64,000 bases of DNA from Nitzschia sp. pyKryTriq1 (GCA_956465555.1 OY101122.1:1313001-1377000), one strand, 5' to 3'; positions 54,349 to 63,576 are shown, counted from the stretch's first letter. The notes: generated from the sequence alone by a model not told the origin. Numbers and translations: made by a program.

Positions 54349-55108
54349 GTGGCTAGATCAGATACTAGATCAAGTACTAGGACCTACATCCTTCAAGTTC
54401 CCAGTAGGAATAAAGAGATGCACATCCTGAGTCAGTGCCAACGATGTGGCAAGATGAAAAACAGTAGAATCCTGTGGATTTACTACTGGGAAATGCAATT
54501 GCAATTACTACTGGAAGTTTTTCTGGAAAATCAAGAGTAGCAAAATAGACAATAAAAATAGGCTCACAATTATCAGAAAACCAAATCTGTTTCAATTCTG
54601 TTACAATAGTTTATCATTGACCCAAAAGCTTTACCAGCTCCTGCTAGGAAAGTATTTCATCCATCAGCTGGTGGATGCATCTTTTCTTAGTATCTATGAT
54701 CAAAGTGGCAATGTACAAAAAACAATGTCACGAGGCTATTGGTGCAAATCAAAAGCTTCTCGAATCCACTCTCAAATCCACTAAAATCCCTCCATCTAAA
54801 ATAGCTCACTTTCTTAAAAACAACCCATTAGATATTACTCTAGGTTGTTTGACACCGGAGGCGCACCGCAAGCTGGAGCACAACAAGGCGCTCCAAATGG
54901 TGCACCTCCCCCACAACAGCAACAACCTAACCCACCTGCGCCACCGGCAGTACCCGTAGCTCCACCACAGATGCCGCAGATGCAGCCGGCTGCCGCAGGA
55001 GTCCAACACTACGCTGGGCAAGCAGGATACGGGGTACCGGGCGTCCCCACGATGATGATCAGGTACCAGTCTACCTGGTGTACCACTACTGTACCAGTAC
55101 CCAGTACC
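54349..55108. other. Possible decayed coding remnant, unrecognised
   Basis: The plus strand from about 54693 can be read as VAMYKKQCHEAIGANQKLLE and KSTKIPPSKIAHFLKNNPLD, followed in another frame by a Pro/Gln/Ala-rich stretch (GAPPPQQQQPNPPAPP, QMPQMQPAAAGVQHYAGQ). The composition looks protein-like but there is no start context, no intact gene and no family I know. It may be a remnant of a mobile element or host gene interrupted by the repeats that follow. Confidence 0.35.
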
Positions 55109-55250
55109 ACACTCTTTAGCTATCGGCTGACGTACAAACATTTGGGGGATATTTATGGGGACCCGGCTGTGCAACAGCCGGGTCGGGCCCGTCCCCAAAA
55201 ACGACGGACGGACGCTCGCGTCTGAACATCAGCCGATAGCTAAAGAGTGT
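55109..55250. mobile_element. 142-bp non-autonomous terminal-inverted-repeat element (MITE-like)
   Basis: Perfect 22-bp terminal inverted repeats: 55109-55130 begins ACACTCTTTAGCTATCGG and 55229-55250 is its exact reverse complement. Between them is a GC-rich core with a second hairpin (11-bp arms 55160-55170 and 55174-55184 around GCA; GACCCGGCTGT pairs with ACAGCCGGGTC). The flanks read CCAGTACC on the left and ACAGTACC on the right, a candidate 7-8 bp target duplication, although GTACC is common locally. The element has no coding capacity. Size, TIRs and flanks fit a MITE, perhaps hAT-like by duplication length; the family is not certain. Confidence 0.7.
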
Positions 55251-55278
55251 ACAGTACCAGTAACCAGTACAATAATAT

Positions 55279-55370
55279 GGTACCGGTACCATACTGTACG
55301 AGTACCGGTATGTACAATAATATGCTACCGGTATCTCGTACCGGTACCATACTGTACGAGTACCGGTATG
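55279..55370. repeat. 58-bp-period tandem repeat built of GTACC palindromes
   Basis: A 33-34 bp unit beginning GTACCGGTACCATACTGTAC occurs at 55279-55312 and 55338-55370. The intervening GTACAATAATATG also repeats with one change. Each unit contains ACCGGT and GTAC self-complementary cores, so the array can fold on itself. Confidence 0.85.
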
Positions 55371-55624
55371 GCGCATACTCGTAATGATAGTCCGTCATGC
55401 GACCGCATCCGGAACAATCCACTCGAACCACGAAAATCTATCGACGGCAATGAAGATCACACAAAATCAACGTAACACATATCATACAGCACATAACGCT
55501 CCTGCCCCTATTTTCACCAAAGGCTCTCTTATTCTCCCGACTCATTACACCAATTGAGTTTGTATAGACTATTTTCTTTTCTTTTGTTATTGCCGTGGAT
55601 GTCAAGGCTATAGAAGAAAGCAAG

Positions 55625-57271
55625 ATGCCTGCGCGGGTCAAAAAAGAAAACAAGAGAGAAGATTCATCGTCCTCCTCCTCGCAGCAAGAAGAGTCGACTG
55701 CGAATATGCCGCCGCTTCCCATGGATTTGGATGACGAAAATAACAACAACAATAATGAAACCGCTCATGCTACTACTTCCAGTGCAGAGAATGAGGATGA
55801 TGAAATCGTGAGGGAAATCGACGTCTTTTTATCTCCCGAACTATCCAAACACTTGCACTTGATGCAATTTCCACTCCAACAACAACACCAGGAGCAGCAG
55901 CCTTCATCACTTCACGCGCAAGGAACAACTCCAGGCCGAAGGGACAAACCACAAGCGGCAAGAATAAAGCCTCGTCACTGTATGATTGAATTGGATTACT
56001 CGACAAGACCACGAAATGATGATGATGACAACGACGATGAAGCTACGCAGCAGGAATACAACGGTCTATTCTGCATGTCCACGAGGACGTTCTCGAGTCA
56101 AACGATACCTGTTTCGACTCATATGGCATTGGGAAAGCTGGTGACGGATGGTTCGGCAGCACCGGGCTTGCATTTAATACCACTGACTCGAATCACGCAA
56201 ATGCGACCGAATTTTCAACACGTCAATGAAGCCACTCTACATTTGTCATCAACGTCCGAGGAGGATCCTGATTCCTTCCAATCATCGTCTTCCGCATTGG
56301 ATGCCACTGGTGCACCTCGTCGCCCGTTGACATTTCAAAAGAAGGAATCAGAGCGAGCTGCCTTGGCCCGCAAATCCAGTTATGCCTACAAAAAAGCTAG
56401 CGAAGAATCAGAAATCTGGATCCCCCTCGAAGTGCACGCCGAAAAGACATTGGAGTCCAAACGAATGATGGAAAAGGTTGCATGTACGACACCCGATCAG
56501 AATCTACTATTGCCAATACTAAGCAATGATCCTATTGTATTAACGACGGAACCTCAATCTGCTGGAGGAACAGCCGCCACCGCTGTTGCATCCAACCAGG
56601 AAGTGGCAAGCACGGCTCTACCCCCCTCGGCTTCGTCCGCCTTGTCCTCGTATGTGCAAAGTCTCAATTATCTTCCACAACCACAAAACCATCCAAAAGA
56701 GGGAGGAGTTGTATCCGACGCCAACATTGGGATCATGGGCGTTCAGCACAACCTACAACAAGACGTCGTGTCAAGGGTGGTCGGCAGAATGGTTGAGTTG
56801 ATGCACCAAGGATGGCCGATACCCTTTTCGGTACTGCGAGATCGTTTCAATCTTTCTGTTTTTTCAGATGACGTCTTGTTGCAAGCATTGAACAGCTGCG
56901 CCTTTCTCGTGAGAGGGAATTTTATTTTGCAGTCGCGACTCATGCCATTGCCAGCAGCTGTTGGACAAGCGCGGACGTTTGTCTTGTTTCTACTTCAAAG
57001 TTTGGGGGTTGTTCATCGGGCACGCCTGGAACATGTCTATCATGGCGACGATCAAGTCACTTCGGAGGTAATCTTGATGCTACTCGAACAAGTAGGTTCT
57101 CGAACCGAAGAGGGAGGATGGAAACTCAAACTTGACGACGATACTACGCTTGAGATCAAATATCCGGGCGTTGTTCAATTGCACTTGGAATTCTGGAGAA
57201 AACAGGTTCGATGGTTTGAACCACTATTTGAATGTTACCGAGAATTGCCACCAGAAAATGGTAACCGCTAA
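55625..57271 (+). CDS. POLR3E: RNA polymerase III subunit RPC5
   Basis: Single exon, 548 residues from ATG 55625; the frame upstream is led only by GTG. RPC5 is a Pol III-specific subunit (with RPC4, related to the TFIIF pair) that makes tRNA, 5S and other small RNAs. The Sin-like N-terminal region EIVREIDVFLSPELSKHLHLMQFPL matches the family start (VQEIDVFLAKSLAEKLYLFQYP). It is followed by IKPRHCMIELDYSTRP and STHMALGKLVTDG...LHLIPLTRITQMRPNFQHVNEA, again close to RPC5 (LHLTPLHGILQLRPSFSYLD). The C-terminal part has winged-helix-like helices (MVELMHQGWPIPFSVLRDRFNL). It is shorter than human RPC5 (708 residues), with Gln-, Ser- and Asp-rich loops. Convergent with the phosphotransferase. Confidence 0.88.
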   Translation: MPARVKKENKREDSSSSSSQQEESTANMPPLPMDLDDENNNNNNETAHATTSSAENEDDEIVREIDVFLSPELSKHLHLMQFPLQQQHQEQQPSSLHAQGTTPGRRDKPQAARIKPRHCMIELDYSTRPRNDDDDNDDEATQQEYNGLFCMSTRTFSSQTIPVSTHMALGKLVTDGSAAPGLHLIPLTRITQMRPNFQHVNEATLHLSSTSEEDPDSFQSSSSALDATGAPRRPLTFQKKESERAALARKSSYAYKKASEESEIWIPLEVHAEKTLESKRMMEKVACTTPDQNLLLPILSNDPIVLTTEPQSAGGTAATAVASNQEVASTALPPSASSALSSYVQSLNYLPQPQNHPKEGGVVSDANIGIMGVQHNLQQDVVSRVVGRMVELMHQGWPIPFSVLRDRFNLSVFSDDVLLQALNSCAFLVRGNFILQSRLMPLPAAVGQARTFVLFLLQSLGVVHRARLEHVYHGDDQVTSEVILMLLEQVGSRTEEGGWKLKLDDDTTLEIKYPGVVQLHLEFWRKQVRWFEPLFECYRELPPENGNR

Positions 57272-57406
57272 TAAAAACAAACGAATGGGCACTGCCTGTC
57301 AACTGTGATGGTCATCAAACACTAGACTATATACTTCTCGTAGTGCAGACTAGTGTTCGACTTGGACACTGCAGAATCGAATCCCGCTTACAAAACCGCT
57401 TCCTTC

Positions 57407-58729
57407 TTATTGATTCCTCTTCTCTTTGATTCGGAAGAGTTGAATTTGTAAGTGAGTACAGAGTTGGTGGATTGCTCGACGGATCCAGTATACCAATCTT
57501 GCAAAGTAATACAAATCCAAAATCGCAAAGGCAATAGAAGGATTCAATGGGAAGGTTTGACCGTCGTCATCAGCATGAATCCAAAGAACGACCACAACAA
57601 ACGGAATGATATCCATCTGAAAGGTGGCGTATGCCATGCGTGCCATACTGTATATAATGATTTTGATGGTAATCAAGCAAAAACATAGTCCCAAAGCCAG
57701 CCAGCACGACGGAATGTATCCCGCAAAGGATTCGTTGGGAACGTAGTGATGATACGAGTCAGTTGCCACAATAGCCACGATGCACAGCAAGATTGGGCTC
57801 GCCAGCTTGCTCATCGCAGATGCAAAGACGCGAATGTCTTTCACGTGTCGGTAGACGCGCATCCAGGAGAGCGTGAGAAGGCAGACAATCATGCAGGCCC
57901 ATCCAATGGCTGCAATGTGTCGGATTTGTAAATCTGACATTTTGCCCGTATTCGTTTCCACAAGGAGCCAGTTCACGACCGGACTCTTCAAATCGGCCAA
58001 TTTTTCGGCGCTGAGGAGAGTTGCACTGTACATTTGAGAACCAAAGAGTCCCGCCGAAATGGTCCACAACGCGAGTCCGTAGTTCACCTCTGTGACTCCA
58101 CAGTAGTCTCCCGTTGCATGAGGCAGAATGCCGGTATAATATTCTTCCCACTGAGCCTGCCAAAAAGTGAATTGCAAGCTGCATTGCAAAATAACAAGCA
58201 AGCGCGGAGGGACCAAAACGATGCATTGCACCAACTGCAGATGACTAAGGTTGCACACACAGTCCATCCCGTGATCGAACAATTGACCCAAGGGACTCGA
58301 ACTTCCTGTTCGTCGGGCTTGTTTCCCATCCATGCAATCGAAGGTGTAGTAGAGAAACATGCAAATTCCATTGCTTAAATACAACCATCGGGGGATTACA
58401 TCAGCAGCACTTTGTTCAGTGGTAGAGGCACTGAGATACAAGCTGCTCAAGACGAAGGATAGCAGACAATACATGCCACCGATGGTTGTAACTACATTCG
58501 GCGCCAGCCATAGAGGCAGCATGTCAGTCAAGGGCTGCCACAGATTGGGACTCAAAAAGGTATCCAGCAGTGTGTAGCTGCCGGCCTGGTATTTGTGGTT
58601 TGCAATTTGGGTCAAACCATCCTTGGTCAGGACGACTCCTCCATCATTGGGAATCGAAGGTTCCAAAAACCAAATATGGCATTTGTGGTTATCCGCAGGG
58701 GATTTGGTGTCGCTAGAGTTTACTGTCAT
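57407..58729 (-). CDS. CDP-alcohol phosphotransferase (ethanolamine/choline phosphotransferase)
   Basis: Single exon, 440 residues. The enzyme moves phosphoethanolamine or phosphocholine from its CDP ester to diacylglycerol, the last step of the Kennedy pathway in the ER. The catalytic CDP-alcohol motif DGx2ARx8Gx3Dx3D is complete: MDGKQARRTGSSSPLGQLFDHGMD, located near residues 135-158. The upstream YQAGSYTLLDTFLSPNLWQPL and LPLWLAPNVVTTIG are typical of eukaryotic EPT/CPT enzymes. About eight to ten hydrophobic segments follow. Length is normal for the family (about 390-450). Headgroup choice cannot be read from sequence alone. The start ATG at 58729 is the only good one before a divergent short gap to the tRNA gene. 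Confidence 0.92.
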   Translation of the reverse strand: MTVNSSDTKSPADNHKCHIWFLEPSIPNDGGVVLTKDGLTQIANHKYQAGSYTLLDTFLSPNLWQPLTDMLPLWLAPNVVTTIGGMYCLLSFVLSSLYLSASTTEQSAADVIPRWLYLSNGICMFLYYTFDCMDGKQARRTGSSSPLGQLFDHGMDCVCNLSHLQLVQCIVLVPPRLLVILQCSLQFTFWQAQWEEYYTGILPHATGDYCGVTEVNYGLALWTISAGLFGSQMYSATLLSAEKLADLKSPVVNWLLVETNTGKMSDLQIRHIAAIGWACMIVCLLTLSWMRVYRHVKDIRVFASAMSKLASPILLCIVAIVATDSYHHYVPNESFAGYIPSCWLALGLCFCLITIKIIIYSMARMAYATFQMDIIPFVVVVLWIHADDDGQTFPLNPSIAFAILDLYYFARLVYWIRRAIHQLCTHLQIQLFRIKEKRNQ

Positions 58730-58920
58730 GCTCTTCTACAGGTTGTTGACAAGCTTCAAAAACAGTATGCGATCGTACCTGTGGATGGTAAAGCAAAGGA
58801 GTGATCAGAGGATGTCAACAGTCAACAGTCGCATCAACGAAGGAGCAAAAGCAGTGACATCATTCTGAGAATTATTTTCCCAAAATAATACAAAAAAAAT
58901 GCGTCATGCAAAATGAGATG

Positions 58921-59002
58921 CGACACCTACAGGACTCGAACCTGTGCGGAATAAATCCAATCGATTTCTAGTCGATCGCCTTAACCACTCGGCCAAGGTG
59001 TC
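58921..59002 (-). tRNA. tRNA-Ser (anticodon AGA)
   Basis: The minus strand reads GACACCTTGGCCGAGTGGTT and folds as a class II tRNA. The acceptor stem pairs GACACCT with AGGTGTC, with discriminator G. The anticodon arm ATCGA-CTAGAAA-TCGAT gives anticodon AGA (reads TCT, and TCC after inosine modification). A long variable arm (GGATTTATTCC) is typical of tRNA-Ser. The T-arm CAGGTTCGAGTCCTG carries box B. There is no intron and no encoded CCA. Pol III subunit RPC5 lies nearby by coincidence. Confidence 0.97.
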
Positions 59003-59013
59003 ACCTATGGATT

Positions 59014-59451
59014 GCAGAACTCATTATTATATATATAAATTGTGTGTTTACATCATACTATTAGACTAACAAAAGAAGAATTTTCCGTTTCCATAGTTTC
59101 GTCGTTTTTTCGCCCTTTTTCCACGCACTCGATCCGCCGTCCTCCGTGTTGCTTTCTCAATTCTCAAGAACTTATTTCGCTCGCTCACCTCTTCGCCAGG
59201 AACCAGTACTACAAGTAATGTACGTTTAAAACGCAGAACTCATTATTATATATATAAATTGTGTGTTTACATCATACTATTAGACTAACAAAAGAAGAAT
59301 TTTCCGTTTCCATAGTTTCGTCGTTTTTTCGCCCTTTTTCCACGCACTCGATCCGCCGTCCTCCGTGTTGCTTTCTCAATTCTCAAGAACTTATTTCGCT
59401 CGCTCACCTCTTCGCCAGGAACCAGTACTACAAGTAATGTACGTTTAAAAC
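59014..59451. repeat. Exact tandem duplication of a 219-bp segment
   Basis: 59014-59232 and 59233-59451 appear identical base for base. Each copy starts GCAGAACTCATTATTATATA and ends GTACGTTTAAAAC. The first copy begins 12 bp from the 5' end of the minus-strand tRNA-Ser gene and includes an AT-rich block (TTATTATATATATAAATTG) that may serve as an upstream element for the tRNA or as the promoter of the plus-strand membrane-protein gene that starts 83 bp downstream of copy 2. The absence of any difference implies a very recent event or an assembly artefact. A 79-residue ORF across it is Arg-rich and not credible. Confidence 0.95.
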
Positions 59452-59534
59452 TCGTATTGACACAGCTTTTCATTTCATTTATCCTCTGGTGAATGTGAGA
59501 CAACAAAACGATATTACAAATCACTACTCTGAGG

Positions 59535-60446
59535 ATGTGTAGGAAGAATCATCCGTCCACAGTTCCGGCAGGGCCACCAAGCTCGAGACCAGCAGCAGCA
59601 GCATCGTCAGCATCGGCAATGACGCAAAAAGAATCTACGTGGTCCTTACCTCGCATTCCCCCACTCTTGGTAATTGCTCTTATTCCACTGTTACCCACAT
59701 GGTGCTACATTAATCGTGGATTTACACAATGGTTCCACTGGGTAGCTGTCCTCTACCTGCTTTCCAGATGGCCCTTCCTGGAACGGTTTCAAGTAATCAC
59801 TGGCATATCAATCTGCCTTGGTTGGTACAGCGCCCTAGGTTATGCTGCGGTCTACTATGGACAGTTCTGTCTTATCTTGTACCAAAACATGCCATCGTCT
59901 ATCAAGGACAGCATCTTCCACGAGGAAACAGGCGAAATCCAGTATGGGTCGACTTCGGCCCAGTCAATGATGGCGTTGTCTCACGTGTTGGACCTTATCG
60001 GCCATCCGCTTCTTACCTACTACTTTTGGCGCCGACACAAGCAAACTGGTGGGACAGCTGCCGACATCTTTATGAGCTGGCCTGTCATTGTGTCTTCCTA
60101 TCTATACTCTCGTCTCTGGGGAATGACACACTTGTTATACAATTTCGGGAGACCAGGTATCTTCTACATCGGCTACGATATCTATATTATGCAACACTTG
60201 GATTGCTGGATTCCTGCCTATGTTGCCGAGAGCGTATTTTATGCGCTTGTAGTGTGCTACAAGCTATTTGGAGGGTCATCGAGCGACGGTAAGCTCGTCA
60301 AGGCCACCCGCCCCTCCAAGTATGATTCTACCCCCAAACTAGCCTACAGTGAATCAGGGGTTTCGCGGAGTAGCAGTACTGAGTCTTTGGCACTCGTTGG
60401 GAAAGGAGAGTCGTCGTTTCTTGGGACTGATTGGTCCAAAATGTGA
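59535..60446 (+). CDS. Multi-pass membrane protein of unknown function
   Basis: Single exon, 303 residues, not recognised. Residues 1-35 are Ser/Ala/Pro-rich. About six to seven hydrophobic segments follow: PPLLVIALIPLLPTWCYI, GFTQWFHWVAVLYLLSRW, FQVITGISICLGWYSALGYA, a central SHVLDLIGHPLLTYYFW, DIFMSWPVIVSSYLYSRLWG and YVAESVFYALVVCYKLFGG. Between segments 3 and 4 is a polar loop with FHEETGEIQYGST. The conserved-looking HVLDLIGHP motif has two His and one Asp inside the membrane and could be catalytic or metal-binding; this is inference. The C-terminus is cytosolic-looking and Ser-rich (SGVSRSSSTESLALVG). A short start at 59619 (MTQKESTW) is also possible. The exact tandem duplication lies immediately upstream. 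Confidence 0.8.
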   Translation: MCRKNHPSTVPAGPPSSRPAAAASSASAMTQKESTWSLPRIPPLLVIALIPLLPTWCYINRGFTQWFHWVAVLYLLSRWPFLERFQVITGISICLGWYSALGYAAVYYGQFCLILYQNMPSSIKDSIFHEETGEIQYGSTSAQSMMALSHVLDLIGHPLLTYYFWRRHKQTGGTAADIFMSWPVIVSSYLYSRLWGMTHLLYNFGRPGIFYIGYDIYIMQHLDCWIPAYVAESVFYALVVCYKLFGGSSSDGKLVKATRPSKYDSTPKLAYSESGVSRSSSTESLALVGKGESSFLGTDWSKM

Positions 60447-60755
60447 GCAGGGTGTAGGCCTAAAATAACATCTGAACTACAGTATGCTCCTAACGGTTGT
60501 TGCTGCCACAGTCAGGAGTCTTGCTCCATGAACAGGAGTCGTCCTAGCTAGAAGACAGGTAATTCATTCAATAAAATAAAGCGCGCTTTACTCTGTAGGA
60601 GCACATTCACGGACAAACAAGCGAGAGCCTACGGGTATTCTTGTTGCTGGCAGTCGGTGCTACAGTCTAGAAAAGATTGTAAGTAACAGTAGATAACAGT
60701 CATTAGTAATGTTAATGAGCCGCGCAGTGACTCAAAACAACTACGAAGTAGATGT
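60447..60755. other. Gap between convergent membrane-protein and RPL15 genes
   Basis: About 310 bp that should carry both 3' UTRs. Candidate polyadenylation signals include AATAAAATAAA near 60570. No gene seen. Confidence 0.5.
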
Positions 60756-61373
60756 CTATCTGTAACGCTTGAGGCGCTGAGTGTTGCGACGGAGCCAGGC
60801 AGCACGAGAGGATCCTCCCTTGGTACCATTGGCACGGTGTCCGCTCTTGCGAAGACCACGGGCCTTGCGGCCAGCGCTGGTAAGTCCACGGCACTCGCGG
60901 TGCTTATGGACAGGGTTGACGATCCAGTTGATGCGGGGGTCGTTGCGGATCTTTTGGTGCGCAGTGTCGACCATGATGATTTCGTAGTACTTCATTGTGG
61001 CGTCCTGGTTGACCCAGTACGAGTTCAAAACACGCAAGTTGGAGTAACGACGTCCAGCCTTTTCCTCGGCAACAGATTGAAGGTTACGCTCGAACTTGAG
61101 TTGGTTAATACCTTGGTGCTTGGGCTTACCAAAGACCATACCACGGTGGTTTTGTCGCTTACGTCCTCCACGACGGACACCGGCGCGGACAATCACAAAT
61201 CCTTGCTTGGCCTTGTATCCAAGACGGTGGGCCTTTTCGGTACGAGAAGGACGGTTGCAAGTCAAGATGTTGGGACGTTGACGGTATTCCCAAGCGCGGA
61301 CACGCATCAAGAATCGGAGGGCATCCGACTGCTTGTGGCGCCAAAGCTCTTCCATGTACTTGTAAGCTCCCAT
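60756..61373 (-). CDS. RPL15: 60S ribosomal protein L15 (eL15)
   Basis: Single coding exon, 205 residues, matching the family length (204 in human). eL15 sits in the large ribosomal subunit core. Sequence is strongly conserved throughout: [94 protein letters not shown] and the basic C-terminus [20 protein letters not shown]. The start is the first ATG. It is head to head with RPL28, 840 bp between ATGs. The 5' leader may hold an intron, as is common for ribosomal protein genes, but I could not place one. Confidence 0.97.
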   Translation of the reverse strand: MGAYKYMEELWRHKQSDALRFLMRVRAWEYRQRPNILTCNRPSRTEKAHRLGYKAKQGFVIVRAGVRRGGRKRQNHRGMVFGKPKHQGINQLKFERNLQSVAEEKAGRRYSNLRVLNSYWVNQDATMKYYEIIMVDTAHQKIRNDPRINWIVNPVHKHRECRGLTSAGRKARGLRKSGHRANGTKGGSSRAAWLRRNTQRLKRYR

Positions 61374-62213
61374 GATTGCGTTTGTTTTGGTAGACTAATC
61401 AACTGAAAGGTAATGGAAGGGAGGGGAAGAGAATGTGAGCTATTGAGTAATCAGGATCTCGGCAATTTCCCCGGAACACAGGGGGCTTTCATCGACATAG
61501 ATCAAACTATGCGTCGAGAAAAGACCAGCCCTAAAGTTTCCAGAGGATCATCATGGTTCATCGTACCTTGCGAAAAAGAAGTTGTGGGAGACGAGGTCAT
61601 GGTTGCTGGTTGCTTTCGACAGTCGAGCGGCGATCTACCGGGCGGTGGAAGGAGAGCCGCGAGTGTTAATGGGAAAGGGGGGACAGACTGTACGTATAGA
61701 TACCGTTCAATTGAGTACCAAGACTTCTTACCGCTTTTCACAATACTAAGAAATTTGATCGCAGTAGTCAAGCTGCGTCGGCCGCCGCCCGCCAACGTGC
61801 ATTCCGACAGTCGTCCATCGTTGGTTTCACCCGCTCGTGCCCTTGCTTATGGTCTCTGCGGGGGTCTCTCCTCGACCAGCCTTGAGATTAGCACCAGCAT
61901 CAACCTCTGTTGCAACTACTAATCGATTTCAACGTGTTTCAGGTGAGGACGATGGTGTGGATGGGGATGCTATAGCCTTGGAGTAGTATTTCGTGTGAAA
62001 GTAGTGTGTGGACCATTTGTTGGAGTGCTACTGGAGGTTTCAATTTCGGATCATCCTCGTCCTCGTTCTTGGCAGTGGGCACTGATCCGACTGGCGGTAT
62101 TGCTACTTGTTGGCTTAGGTCGAATGTGTTGTCATGTATCAAACTCTCCAGTCCAGCTTGAATCTAACGCCCGAATCTTTCTCTCGCTTTATATTAGTCA
62201 AATTACTTTAAAA
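61374..62213. promoter_or_regulatory. Divergent promoter and 5' leader region of RPL15 and RPL28
   Basis: This 840-bp gap separates two highly expressed ribosomal protein genes in opposite directions. It holds both promoters and probably 5' UTR introns: near the RPL28 side a GTGAGGAC donor-like site (about 61942) precedes pyrimidine-rich DNA, and the ATG of RPL28 follows AATTACTTTAAAA. No other gene is supported; the longer ORFs here look random. Confidence 0.5.
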
Positions 62214-62666
62214 ATGGTGACTTGTCCGGATTCTTTGGTGTGGGAACTTACCCGACGCAACACTTCTTTCATGAAGAAGAAGAATGGCCAAACCAAGCGC
62301 TCGGGTCAAGTTGTTTTCTCCACCGAAAAGGGAAATGTCAAGTCATTGAACCTTTTCAAGTATTCGGGTATTGCCAACTCCAAGGTTTGCGATATTGTGT
62401 GCACAGCTGATGACCGTGCTTCCTTGATCGTCAAGACCGCGTCCAAGGCCAGCACTCAACCCAAGAAGAGCAAGGCTGTTATCCCCATGAATAAGGACTT
62501 CAAACGAGTGGAGAGCGCCATCAAGAAGAGCACAAGTGACGTCTTCTACCGTCGTGACCTCGAGGCCGCCATGCTTGGAAAGTGGACAAAGGTATACCAA
62601 GCAAACCGACGTGCTAAGGGAATCAAGAAGCTTGTTGTTACGAAGAAGGCACGTGGAACTAATTAG
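62214..62666 (+). CDS. RPL28: 60S ribosomal protein L28 (eL28)
   Basis: Single coding exon, 150 residues (human 137). eL28 is a eukaryote-specific large-subunit protein. Family blocks: DSLVWELTRRNTSFMKKKNG (like LQWMVVRNCSSFLIKRN), FSTEKGNVKSLNLFKYSGIAN (like [20 protein letters not shown]), then FKRVESAIKKSTSDVFYRRDLEAAMLGKW-type C-terminal helices and a basic tail KKLVVTKKARGTN. The ATG at 62214 fits both the family start and an A-rich context (AAAATGG). The frame is open upstream only through GTG. Confidence 0.93.
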   Translation: MVTCPDSLVWELTRRNTSFMKKKNGQTKRSGQVVFSTEKGNVKSLNLFKYSGIANSKVCDIVCTADDRASLIVKTASKASTQPKKSKAVIPMNKDFKRVESAIKKSTSDVFYRRDLEAAMLGKWTKVYQANRRAKGIKKLVVTKKARGTN

Positions 62667-63576
62667 GCAATACTAGGTGAATAAAGCATTTAGATTTGTC
62701 TTTTTCTACCGTAGCACAAACAATGCAAGATGCACTTCCAACCGAAAACCGATTGGGAACAGGGAATATGCAGAAGTGGAGAGTACCGGTGTTTGCTAGA
62801 GTAAATTGCAAATAGTATTGCTTCTGCTAGCCCTTCAACAGAACACTGGTTTTTATTCAGATAACAAACGACGACAACTACTAGTAGAGAAACGCACTCT
62901 CAGGGAAATAGATACGAACGACCGGAACGTAGTACTTCGTAGACTGCTACGAAATTGGAGTTCGTCCCAGTAGATCTCTGGTAGTGAGTTAGAGGAGGGG
63001 GAACCCCTCCAAGAAGTAGTACCTGCACAGGAGAGTTGTGGCCGGTAGCTAGAGATGATCTCCGCCCAAAGTTTCTAATCTTGTACGACTGCATCGGAAA
63101 GAGGTCTCACTCTGTCTACCCAATTGATCAAAAGTTGAAACAGGTCGTTGAGAGAGGAGGCGAGGACAGTATACTAATTCGTAGTAGTACGGTAGGTACT
63201 AAATAGTAGTAGCCCGGGGCGCGGCGGGCGGGCGGGATAGACGACGCCGACTCCTTCGACCGCGTTTTCGGCAACAACGAACGCAAAATGCGTCCTCGGC
63301 TTTTTTCGTGCCGATAAGTATTAATACACTACAGCAGCAAGCAGAGCCTCGAAGCCCAAGCAGCACTCAGCACTCATTGTCTTCTGCTTTGTATCATGAG
63401 CGAGCGTTTTCAATCTTTACAAGCTTCGATGATTACACCCGACCGCTGTGGTGCAAATATTGTGCTTCTGGACGACGCTTTCTGGCGATAGATAGTAAGC
63501 TTGGAAGAATCATCAGAGGACCACTCAAGCTCAACTCTTGTCGAAACCATCGATCAACGTAGAGCTGACCAGCACA
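62667..63576. other. Intergenic region upstream of the lumen-protein gene
   Basis: About 910 bp. It contains TAGTAGT/GTACGGTAGGTAC words near 63178-63205 and a GC-rich CGGCGGGCGGGCGGG patch near 63221. A 31-codon ORF starting at ATG 63396 and ending at 63491 (MSERFQSLQASMITPDRCGA) lies just before the next gene and could be a uORF. No larger gene is seen. Confidence 0.5.

Noticed and set aside
59285-59524. 79-residue ORF in the tandem duplication
   Set aside because: It is Arg/Lys-rich, has no homologue I know, and spans copy 2 of an exact duplication in non-coding DNA.
61995-62213. N-terminal extension of RPL28
   Set aside because: The extension is led by GTG, not ATG, and does not resemble the family; ATG 62214 matches the eL28 start.
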